Part shown: in pieces, positions 1-5,351 of the stretch | Numbering within the stretch: the first letter of the stretch is position 1 | Layout: every line of letters begins with the position of its first letter | Source: Caldisericota bacterium | GTDB lineage: Bacteria > Caldisericota > Caldisericia > Cryosericales > Cryosericaceae | Reading direction: 5' to 3' | Assembly (NCBI GenBank): GCA_026390195.1 | Contig: JAPLGK010000124.1 | Span: 1-5,843 of the forward strand | Length of the DNA stretch: 5,843 nt | Position numbers and translations under genes: made by a program | Notes under the pieces: generated by a model | The model's input: only the letters and a program-made list of their open reading frames with translations | Told to the model about the DNA's origin: nothing | Databases searched by the model: none

Positions 1-993
1 GTCGACCCACTCCTGAGGGACCGTCTTGAGCCTGCCAACAGCTTCGGTGAGTGGAATTGCGATTACTTCGGTGCCGCGGAGAGCAGCCATCTTGCCGAAT
101 TCGCCGTCATGGATCATCTCGACGGCTTTCACGCCGACGCGGGATCCCAGGATACGGTCGAACAGGGTGGGGCTACCTCCCCGCTGGATGTGCCCTATCG
201 TGGCCGAACGAGTCGAGACCCCCGTCTTCTCCTCGAGGATCCTTGCCACTTCTGGCCCCACACCCCTGTTCTGCAGCAGCATGTGGCCAAAGTCGTCCAG
301 TTTCTCGCCGGTGGCCTGCGTGACTTCTACTCCCTCGCTCACGACGATGAAGGCGTACTTCTTGCGCTTGTAGGAGGTCATGACCTGGCGCACCATGGCA
401 TCCCAGTCGATGGGGACCTCGGGGATGAGCGTGTAATCGGCTCCTGAGCCGATGCCGGTGTAGAGTGCAACCCATCCGGCGTGCCTGCCCATAACTTCCA
501 GGACGACGATGCGCCGATGGGACAGTGCGGTGTCCTTCAGCCTTCGCGAAGCGTCCAGGGCAACACTCACTGCCGTGTCGAATCCGAATGTGAAGTCTGT
601 TCCTGACAGGTCATTGTCCATCGTCTTCGGAACACCAACGACCTTGACACCCATCGCTGCAAGCTTGGTGGCCACACCCAGCGTGTCGTCCCCGCCGATA
701 GCGATGACGGCATCCAGACTCAGGGCCGCGATGTTGGCAATGGTCTGCTGGACGAGCGCAGGATCCTTGAACGGGTTGGTCCTGGAGGTGCCCAGAATGG
801 TGCCACCGCGGTCGATGATCTCGTCGACGCGCACGAGGTTCAGCGGTTCGGTCTCACATGAGAGAAGTCCCTGCCAGCCTCCGACAAGGCCAATGCACTC
901 GTCTCCGTAGTCGAGGGCTCTGAACACCGCGCCGCGTATCGCCGGGTTGAGCCCGGAGCAATCCCCGCCGCCCGTCAGGATTCCGATTCTCAT
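1..993 (-). CDS. pfkA: 6-phosphofructokinase, probably pyrophosphate-dependent (3' end missing)
   Basis: Phosphorylates fructose 6-phosphate to fructose 1,6-bisphosphate in the cytoplasm (glycolysis). With pyrophosphate as donor the reaction is reversible, and the gene could then also be called pfp. The reading frame starts at ATG 991-993 and stays open for 331 codons to the window edge; related enzymes are about 340 residues, so only a few residues should be missing. Visible motifs: N-terminal nucleotide/phosphate loop GILTGGGDCSGLNPAIRG (4-21), GGDDT (100-104), PKTMDNDLSGTDFTFGFDT (122-140) with catalytic Asp126, MGRHAGW (168-174), SEG (219-221) and GHIQRGGSP (267-275). Asp103 and Lys123 align with E. 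coli Gly104 and Gly124. Asp plus Lys at these places is the known pyrophosphate-type pair; ATP enzymes have Gly at the first. The sequence resembles the actinobacterial/mixed-donor group (for example Amycolatopsis methanolica), from memory. A GGAGG lies 11 bases before the ATG. Family certain; donor inferred. Confidence 0.95.
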   Translation of the reverse strand, partial: MRIGILTGGGDCSGLNPAIRGAVFRALDYGDECIGLVGGWQGLLSCETEPLNLVRVDEIIDRGGTILGTSRTNPFKDPALVQQTIANIAALSLDAVIAIGGDDTLGVATKLAAMGVKVVGVPKTMDNDLSGTDFTFGFDTAVSVALDASRRLKDTALSHRRIVVLEVMGRHAGWVALYTGIGSGADYTLIPEVPIDWDAMVRQVMTSYKRKKYAFIVVSEGVEVTQATGEKLDDFGHMLLQNRGVGPEVARILEEKTGVSTRSATIGHIQRGGSPTLFDRILGSRVGVKAVEMIHDGEFGKMAALRGTEVIAIPLTEAVGRLKTVPQEWVD

Positions 994-1017
994 CTGTAAG
1001 TCGACCTCCATTCGTAC

Positions 1018-1027
1018 ATACTAGTAT
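1018..1027. repeat. 10-base perfect palindrome in the phosphofructokinase leader
   Basis: ATACTAGTAT is a perfect palindrome that lies downstream of the predicted transcription start and upstream of the ribosome binding site of the phosphofructokinase gene. It is the most AT-rich spot in the divergent spacer. It could be a small operator, but it is short and no second copy is visible in this window, so the role is open. Confidence 0.3.
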
Positions 1028-1045
1028 TAGATGTGGTGCGCCTCC

Positions 1046-1073
1046 ATTGTAGGGTGGCGACAGGATGAGTCAA
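1046..1073 (-). promoter_or_regulatory. Sigma-70-type promoter of the phosphofructokinase gene
   Basis: On the minus strand, TTGACT (1073-1068) and TACAAT (1051-1046) are separated by 16 bases. Each hexamer matches the consensus at five of six positions. Transcription would start near base 1039 and give a leader of about 46 bases that contains the GGAGG ribosome binding site. The position, just upstream of the gene and pointing into it, supports a real promoter. I see no equally good promoter for the divergent peptidase gene in the same spacer. Confidence 0.7.
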
Positions 1074-1136
1074 GGTGACGTTGTGGAGTGCGAATCTCGT
1101 GGTCGAGCATAGGTCGAAGGGGCGCACAAGTCGGTT

Positions 1137-1143
1137 GGGGAGG
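1137..1143 (+). promoter_or_regulatory. Ribosome binding site that sets the GTG start of the peptidase gene
   Basis: GGGGAGG ends five bases before GTG 1149-1151. This strong site, and the lipoprotein signal that begins right at that codon, decide the GTG start. No ATG further inside the frame would keep the signal peptide. Confidence 0.75.
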
Positions 1144-1148
1144 TTGCC

Positions 1149-2576
1149 GTGAATCGTAGATGGATCGTTCTGGTCCTGCTCATCGTCACCGTTGCAGGCT
1201 GCAGACCCCGGACTACGTGGCCGGGTGTGGACAAGGTCGTGTCTGCTGTGGACGAACAGCGCGCTCACGATGCTGTTGCCGAGCTTGCTTCACCGACCTA
1301 TGCCGGTCGCCGCACGGGCACGCCTGGCGAGGCGCAGGCTGCTGCATGGATCGCTTCACAGTTCAAGACGATTGGCCTGCGAGAACCTCCCGGGTTCAAG
1401 GAATATCTTGCCACATACGAGACGCCCCTGTACACAGTGAGTTCATTCACGGGCATCAAGGCGACCGGAACGCGCGGTGAGTCATTCCTCGGTGACCGCG
1501 GGATGGCGATGCCATATGCTGGCAGTGGGAGCGTTGAGGCCGATGCTGTGCTTGCGGGATTTGGTGTTCAGATGAGCGGGTATGACGAGTATGCCGGCCT
1601 GGACGTCGCCGGCAAGGTCGTGGTCCTGTTGCGCTACAGCGCCCCGACGCGTTCCGTACCCGAGTCGCAGACTTACCTGGCGGCCAAGGTCGGGCGCGCC
1701 GCCGCACATGGCGCCGCCGGCGTCCTCATCCTTGACATGCCTTCGGCGCCCAATCCGCTCGACATGCACGGCCAGGTTGTGTCGGCCCTTCCCGACGCAC
1801 CGGCGTCGGCTCTCACATCTCTGGCCGGAGCGCGGTCTTTGTTCTGGGCGGCAGGGCTCTCCTTCGACGACATAGCGGAACAGGCGTGGGCAGGCCAGAT
1901 CGTTTCACGCGACCTCAACCTGAAGGTATCCTTTGGCATCACGGCATCATGGAAGCCGGACGCGACCGCGTTCAACGTAGCCGGCATGCTCGCGGGAACT
2001 GACGACACAAGACCCATCATGGTTTGCGCACACTTCGACCACCTGGGCACTGACCGCTCGGGCGTGATGTACCCCGGAGCCGACGACGACGCGTCGGGTG
2101 TGGCGGTCATGCTGGAGATGGCCCACGCGATGGTCTCGTTGGGTGCGATCCCCCCGGTGTCAATCTGGTTCGTCGCTTTCAGCGGGGAGGAAGAGGGCCT
2201 GCTGGGTTCTGCCGCATTTGCGGCAGCGGCTCCCGAGCTGGCTCAATCGCTGTCCGCCGTGCTCGACCTGGACATGATGCGGTCAACGTCGGGCCTAGGA
2301 GTGGCGATTGATCCATCTGACCAGACAATGATGAATGCTGTCGCGGACGCAATCCGGGACGGCGCTTCACTCGCGGTCATCCCCTGGACGGGGGGATCGG
2401 ACCATGAGACGTTCAGCCAGCTCGGCGTTCCCAGCTGCATGTTCTCGGCACATGGGAGAGAAGCCCCATGGTACCACTCCACCACGGACACGGCGGAGGA
2501 CCTCCCCGCGGCTGCCCTCGGCACGGCTACGCGGGACGTGCTTCGTGTGGTCTGGGGGCTCACCGGGAGTCTGTGA
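1149..2576 (+). CDS. M28-family zinc aminopeptidase, secreted lipoprotein
   Basis: Predicted two-zinc exopeptidase of 475 residues, acting outside the cytoplasm and anchored by lipid. Residues 1-18 form a lipoprotein signal: Arg3-Arg4, a hydrophobic stretch 6-16 and a lipobox VAGC with Cys18. An M28 N-terminal segment follows (about 36-80, including AGRRTGTPGEAQAA). Residues about 130-230 look like a protease-associated (PA) insert, with AGKVVVLLRY (154-163) and AAHGAAGVLILD (185-196). The catalytic domain spans about 270-475. Likely zinc ligands and catalytic residues by family motif are His295 (AHFDHLG), Asp313 (PGADDDASG, bridging), Glu347 and Glu348 (FSGEEEGLLGS; base and ligand), Asp375 (LDLDMM) and His443 (WYHSTTDT). 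All are present, so it should be active. The substrate is unknown; M28 covers leucyl, arginyl and glutamyl-type aminopeptidases and glutaminyl cyclases. It is transcribed away from the phosphofructokinase gene across a 155-base spacer. Confidence 0.92.
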   Translation: MNRRWIVLVLLIVTVAGCRPRTTWPGVDKVVSAVDEQRAHDAVAELASPTYAGRRTGTPGEAQAAAWIASQFKTIGLREPPGFKEYLATYETPLYTVSSFTGIKATGTRGESFLGDRGMAMPYAGSGSVEADAVLAGFGVQMSGYDEYAGLDVAGKVVVLLRYSAPTRSVPESQTYLAAKVGRAAAHGAAGVLILDMPSAPNPLDMHGQVVSALPDAPASALTSLAGARSLFWAAGLSFDDIAEQAWAGQIVSRDLNLKVSFGITASWKPDATAFNVAGMLAGTDDTRPIMVCAHFDHLGTDRSGVMYPGADDDASGVAVMLEMAHAMVSLGAIPPVSIWFVAFSGEEEGLLGSAAFAAAAPELAQSLSAVLDLDMMRSTSGLGVAIDPSDQTMMNAVADAIRDGASLAVIPWTGGSDHETFSQLGVPSCMFSAHGREAPWYHSTTDTAEDLPAAALGTATRDVLRVVWGLTGSL

Positions 2577-2704
2577 CTCCAAGAGCCCCGGAGATCTTCG
2601 CTTGCAAGTGTCGTGGCGGCTTCCACTCCGAGGATGTGTATAGCATCAGGTGGACGTGATGAGCACGCACAATGTCGGGGCGTGGGGCTCTGGCGAGGAG
2701 ATGA

Positions 2705-3397
2705 ATGCTCATGGAGAATGTTCTGAACAGCCTTGGGCTCGCGCTGCTGTTCGTGTTCCTTGGGGTTCCGCTGATGCTGGGCAAGGTGAAGCGCAACGGT
2801 GTGTACGGCGCCCGGTTCCCTGCCACGATGGCGGACGGCCGCGTCTGGGACGTCGTGAATCGGAAGACGGGATTCCTGCTTGTCGCGGGGGGAGCAGTGG
2901 CCGGCATTGTCGACCTGCTTGCCGTCGCCGGGGTCGTCACGCAGGATGTGGGGCAGTACGTTGTGGGAGCCCTGGTGGTCTACACCCTCATCGCGGCTGT
3001 CTGGCTGTGGCGCTATTCTGAACAGGTCGCGCGGGACACGGGCGTTACGGCCCATGACATGGAGGTCGGCAGGACTGAACCTCTCCTGGTTGCCGTCAGC
3101 TGTTTCGCCGTGAGCATCGTAGGGGCCCTGTCGGCATTCTCTACACCAAACCCATGGCTTGGGTTTCGCGTCCCTGCAACGTTCGCCGATCCGGTGGTCT
3201 GGCATCAGGTCAACCTCAAGGCGGGCCTGACGCTTGCCGTCTTATCCGGCGTCTTCGGGTTCATGTTCCTCGGTCTGCGCAGCATGACCGAAGGCGAGAG
3301 GAAGAGGCTGTTTTCGGGACTGTTCATCGGCTGGCTCACCGCAATCATCCTCGTGGCAGTATCCGGCACCTTGTTTGCAAATAGCCTCGCACGCTGA
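2705..3397 (+). CDS. SdpI-like membrane protein with two tandem SdpI domains
   Basis: Integral membrane protein of 230 residues with about six hydrophobic segments (near 7-25, 57-78, 84-104, 126-147, 173-191 and 204-223). A motif occurs twice in the loop after the first helix of each half: GVYGARFPATMADGRVW..VN (32-52) and WLGFRVPATFADPVVW..VN (151-170). Shared residues are G, R, P, A, T, A, D, W, V, N and a later G. This is the conserved part of the SdpI/YhfL family, whose B. subtilis member SdpI protects against the SdpC toxin and helps regulate it. The protein therefore looks like two fused or duplicated SdpI units of three helices each. No SdpC-like toxin and no SdpR-like regulator lie next to it, so immunity is not shown. 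Start: GAGGAG (2695-2700) is four bases before ATG 2705 and ten before ATG 2711, so either could be used. It lies 128 bases after the peptidase gene. Family fairly sure, role open. Confidence 0.8.
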   Translation: MLMENVLNSLGLALLFVFLGVPLMLGKVKRNGVYGARFPATMADGRVWDVVNRKTGFLLVAGGAVAGIVDLLAVAGVVTQDVGQYVVGALVVYTLIAAVWLWRYSEQVARDTGVTAHDMEVGRTEPLLVAVSCFAVSIVGALSAFSTPNPWLGFRVPATFADPVVWHQVNLKAGLTLAVLSGVFGFMFLGLRSMTEGERKRLFSGLFIGWLTAIILVAVSGTLFANSLAR

Positions 3398-3501
3398 GGG
3401 ACGTCGTCCTCCTGGAGACTGCCGATCATCACAAATACGGCATCTCACCCGAAGACGAAGTCGAATTCATAAGAGATCTGCGTTTCCGTCGCCAATCGTG
3501 A
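3385..3501 (+). other. Orphan coding-like tail, possibly a gene remnant
   Basis: After the SdpI-like gene, another frame is open for 38 codons before TGA 3499-3501. Its C-terminal part reads KYGISPEDEVEFIRDLRFR, a charged helix-like composition with codons similar to real genes nearby. There is no ATG, GTG or TTG start and no ribosome binding site in the frame, and it is bounded upstream by TAG 3382-3384. It may be the 3' end of a decayed gene or just chance. I do not recognise a family. The stop codon lies in the left arm of the inverted repeat that follows. Confidence 0.2.
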
Positions 3502-3534
3502 ACACCCTTGGTGTCAGGCACCATTAGTGTTCAC
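3498..3534. repeat. 37-base nested inverted repeat (possible REP-like or mobile-element end)
   Basis: The outer arms GTGAACAC (3498-3505) and GTGTTCAC (3527-3534) are perfect 8-base complements. Inside them, TGGTG (3509-3513) and CACCA (3519-3523) pair around a TCAGG loop, with a symmetric three-by-three mismatch between the two stems. Both stems share one centre at base 3516. No T-run follows, so it is a poor intrinsic terminator. The core GGTGTCAGGCACC resembles, from memory and unchecked, a motif common near REP-associated tyrosine (Y1) transposases. It sits in the only clearly non-genic stretch beyond 200 bases. Confidence 0.6.
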
Positions 3535-3536
3535 AA

Positions 3537-3564
3537 TTGCATACGAGCGCCGGCGACGTATCCT
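3537..3564 (+). promoter_or_regulatory. Weak promoter candidate for the amidotransferase gene
   Basis: TTGCAT (3537-3542) and TATCCT (3559-3564) are 16 bases apart and about 45 bases before the amidotransferase start. Both hexamers are imperfect. The position just after the inverted repeat and upstream of a well-formed ribosome binding site is suitable, but this could be chance. Confidence 0.25.
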
Positions 3565-3608
3565 GAAGGCAGGGCGGCCGTGGATAGCCGGCCGGTGGAG
3601 GAACGCTG

Positions 3609-4337
3609 ATGTGCAGGATGTTTGGAATGGTCGCCACGACGCCACAATCCATAGCTCCATGGATCACCGAGGTCGAGCCTTCACTACGCTCACTGGCGGT
3701 TGCGGACAAATCCGGTGAGCCCAATCCTGATGGTTGGGGTGTTGGATGGTATGACGATGAACAGGACTGTCCACGTGTTGTCAAGGAACCGGGACCTGCT
3801 CATGAATCGCCGCTTTTCGAGCTTACCGCGCGCGAAGTCAATGCCCGGATTGCTCTTGCTCACATCCGTCGCAGCAGCGGTACGGCACGTCGGCTGGTCA
3901 ACACACACCCGTTCGGCGCGGGACGCTGGACATTCTGCCATAACGGACACTGCTCGCGCGAGCGCCTGGTGTCGCATCTCCTGCCCAAGTTCCAGGACTT
4001 CCTTGAGGGTGAAACCGACAGTGAAGTCTACTTCGCGTTGCTGCTGCAGCACCTCGAGTCGGCGACCGACCCCCTCGACGCTCTGAGGGGTGCGGTCCAC
4101 GAGGTGGCGTCCGTCGGAGACTTCACCGGCCTCAACTTCCTCCTGTGTGACGGACGACGCATGTATGCCTTCCACTACAGCACTGATCCGGAGCGACACA
4201 GCATGTACCTGCAGCACCAGAGTGGCAGGGAACTGGTCGCTAGCGAACCCCTGGGCGCCAGTTCCTGGGAGGAGTTGCCCAACGGCTCGCTGGCTGTCCT
4301 GACGCCCACAGGGCACACGCTCGCCTCTCTCATCTGA
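3609..4337 (+). CDS. Class II glutamine amidotransferase, YafJ type
   Basis: Predicted Ntn-hydrolase of 242 residues that releases ammonia from glutamine, using the N-terminal cysteine exposed when Met1 is removed. Seen: MCRMFG with nucleophile Cys2, NPDGWGVGWY (39-48), AHIRRSS (84-90) with Arg87 or Arg88 likely binding glutamine, NTHPF (98-102), FCHNG (109-113) with the oxyanion-hole Asn112-Gly113, ETDSE (135-139) and ASEPLG (211-216). This is the whole glutaminase domain and nothing more. The length is close to E. coli YafJ (about 255) and there is no synthetase domain. The related EgtC hydrolyses a gamma-glutamyl bond in ergothioneine synthesis, so a gamma-glutamyl hydrolase is an alternative; no egt genes lie here. 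Start is fixed by GGAGG (3597-3601) seven bases before the ATG and by the required Met-Cys. No partner enzyme is adjacent, so the physiological acceptor is unknown. Confidence 0.9.
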   Translation: MCRMFGMVATTPQSIAPWITEVEPSLRSLAVADKSGEPNPDGWGVGWYDDEQDCPRVVKEPGPAHESPLFELTAREVNARIALAHIRRSSGTARRLVNTHPFGAGRWTFCHNGHCSRERLVSHLLPKFQDFLEGETDSEVYFALLLQHLESATDPLDALRGAVHEVASVGDFTGLNFLLCDGRRMYAFHYSTDPERHSMYLQHQSGRELVASEPLGASSWEELPNGSLAVLTPTGHTLASLI

Positions 4338-4373
4338 AGCCAGGCCACACGGACCTGCCTGCGGAAGGATTCA

Positions 4374-4405
4374 GCGGTTCCCTGGAAGCCGTGCCTTTGC
4401 TTTTT
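4374..4405 (+). terminator. Possible intrinsic terminator after the amidotransferase gene
   Basis: CGGTTC (4375-4380) pairs with GAA-CCG (4385-4391, with G4388 bulged) around a four-base loop CCTG, giving a six-pair stem with one bulge. A broken T-run follows, TTT (4396-4398) and TTTTT (4401-4405), after a four-base gap. It lies 37 bases beyond the stop. The gap and the GC interruption make it a weak terminator, though it fits separate transcription of uppP. Confidence 0.35.
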
Positions 4406-4454
4406 GGAGGCGTTTGTCTACCATATGGCATGTGGTTGAGGTCATAACCTGGAG

Positions 4455-4470
4455 GTACCACTCATGGTAC
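4455..4470 (+). promoter_or_regulatory. Hairpin holding the uppP start codon
   Basis: GTACCA (4455-4460) and TGGTAC (4465-4470) form a perfect six-pair stem with a CTCA loop, plus a possible G-U pair outside it. The A of ATG 4464-4466 is the last loop base and the TG is in the stem. The last G of the GGAGG ribosome binding site (4451-4455) is the first stem base. Folding would hinder ribosome entry, so it could lower or tune UppP translation. The pairing is seen; any regulation is inference. Confidence 0.4.
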
Positions 4471-5279
4471 TGTGGAAAAGCATTGTGCTCGGCGTCGTAC
4501 AGGGACTGACCGAGTTCCTGCCTGTCAGCAGCTCGGGCCATCTGGTCGTCTGGTCGGGGATCCTGAAGGCCGATTCGACACTGGCCTTTGATGTGGCCTT
4601 GTACTTCGGCAGCCTCATCGCCCTGGCCATCTTCTTCTGGGGTGACATTACGGGCCTGTTCCGGGGATTCCTCTACACGTTCCGCGGCAGCCTGTCTCAT
4701 GAGGAAGCGCGCAAGCGCAACATGTTCTGGCTGATCGTCGCGTCCATCATCCCGTCCGGAGTCATCGGTGTCCTTTTCAGTGCCACCATCGAGAAGGCTT
4801 TTGCCAGCTACTACGTCGTAGCGGCCATGTTCCTGGTCACAGCCTTCCTGCTGTTTCTGCAGCATTTTTCGTCGACGACCAGAACTATCCGCGAGGTTGG
4901 CTGGAAAGATGCGCTGGCCATTGGTATCGGCCAGGTGTTTGCGCTGCTGCCGGGTCTTTCGCGCAGTGGCACGACGATGTCTGTCGGCGTCTACAGAGGC
5001 TTCAAACAGGAGGATGCCGCCCATTTCAGCTTCCTTATGGCCATCCCGACCATCGCGGGTGCAGGGGTCTTCAAGCTCAAGGACTTTCTGCAGGCGGGCA
5101 TGTCCTCAAGCGCCCTCACCGAAATCGGCATCGGTGTCGTCGTCAGCGTGCTGACCAGCCTCGTCGCGATCGGGTTGCTGCTCAAGGTTGCGCGGAAAGG
5201 CAAGATGCAGTGGTTTGCGCTCTATTGTGTTGCCGCGGCGATTTCTACGTTTGCAGCTCACTATTTCAGACTTATCTGA
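4464..5279 (+). CDS. uppP: Undecaprenyl-diphosphatase (BacA/UppP family)
   Basis: Membrane phosphatase of 271 residues that converts undecaprenyl diphosphate to undecaprenyl phosphate, recycling the lipid carrier for peptidoglycan and other wall polymers. Overproduction of family members gives bacitracin resistance. Both signature regions are present: VVQGLTEFLPVSSSGHL (11-27), with Gln13, Glu17, Ser22-24 and His26, and LLPGLSRSGTTMSVG (161-175) with Arg167. The (E/Q)xxxE motif appears as Gln13-Glu17; E. coli has Glu at the first place, but Gln is common in the family. About seven or eight hydrophobic segments fit the known fold, and the length is typical (about 265-275). The ATG is preceded by GGAGG (4451-4455) with an eight-base gap. 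It stands alone between the amidotransferase and fhs genes, 126 bases after the first and 72 before the second. Confidence 0.97.
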   Translation: MVLWKSIVLGVVQGLTEFLPVSSSGHLVVWSGILKADSTLAFDVALYFGSLIALAIFFWGDITGLFRGFLYTFRGSLSHEEARKRNMFWLIVASIIPSGVIGVLFSATIEKAFASYYVVAAMFLVTAFLLFLQHFSSTTRTIREVGWKDALAIGIGQVFALLPGLSRSGTTMSVGVYRGFKQEDAAHFSFLMAIPTIAGAGVFKLKDFLQAGMSSSALTEIGIGVVVSVLTSLVAIGLLLKVARKGKMQWFALYCVAAAISTFAAHYFRLI

Positions 5280-5311
5280 GCCCTGCCCGGTGCGCAGGAA
5301 TCGGATTGGGG

Positions 5312-5317
5312 TACAAT
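5312..5317 (+). promoter_or_regulatory. Probable -10 element for fhs
   Basis: TACAAT matches the -10 consensus at five of six positions and lies 34 bases before the fhs start codon. Transcription would begin near 5324, giving a leader of about 28 bases with the ribosome binding site AAGGGAG (5337-5343). No good -35 hexamer is seen at 16-18 bases upstream (GGTGCG region), so an activator may be needed or the match may be chance. The same eight bases, TACAATGG, make the -10 of the phosphofructokinase promoter. Confidence 0.4.
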
Positions 5318-5351
5318 GGCAAAACGTACCACGCAAAAGGGAGTGTGACCT

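Noticed and set aside
1..6. The window begins exactly with the palindrome GTCGAC
   Set aside because: The same hexamer occurs several more times inside the window, as expected for GC-rich DNA, and nothing else suggests a junction.
26..910. Several plus-strand open frames inside the phosphofructokinase gene
   Set aside because: They are the complement of a fully recognisable phosphofructokinase with all its motifs in one unbroken minus-strand frame.
1065..1112. A 15-codon plus-strand frame (ATG to TAG) in the divergent spacer, a possible leader peptide for the peptidase
   Set aside because: There is no suitably spaced ribosome binding site, no runs of a regulatory amino acid and no attenuator-like hairpins after it. 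It also overlaps the opposing promoter.
2243..3205. A 320-codon open frame on the minus strand across the end of the peptidase gene and most of the SdpI-like gene
   Set aside because: It lies antisense to two well-supported genes, has a low-complexity charged composition rich in H, R, P, S and D, and shows no known motif. It is a by-product of GC-rich coding on the other strand.
3396..3411. Short hairpin right at the stop of the SdpI-like gene (GAGGGAC / GTCCTC)
   Set aside because: The stem has a bulge and a three-base loop, and no T-run follows. It is too weak to call a terminator.
4371..5024. A 217-codon open frame on the minus strand over uppP
   Set aside because: It is antisense to the clear UppP coding region, is polar and repetitive in composition and has no recognisable domain.
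2705..5279. Reading the SdpI-like protein, amidotransferase and UppP as one new antimicrobial-immunity system
   Set aside because: SdpI and UppP relatives can each give resistance, but the genes are separated by large gaps with terminator- or promoter-like signals. No toxin, transporter or regulator gene is present.
5282..5298. CCTGC / GCAGG hairpin after uppP
   Set aside because: It has only five pairs and a seven-base loop, with no T-run after it, so there is not enough evidence for a terminator.
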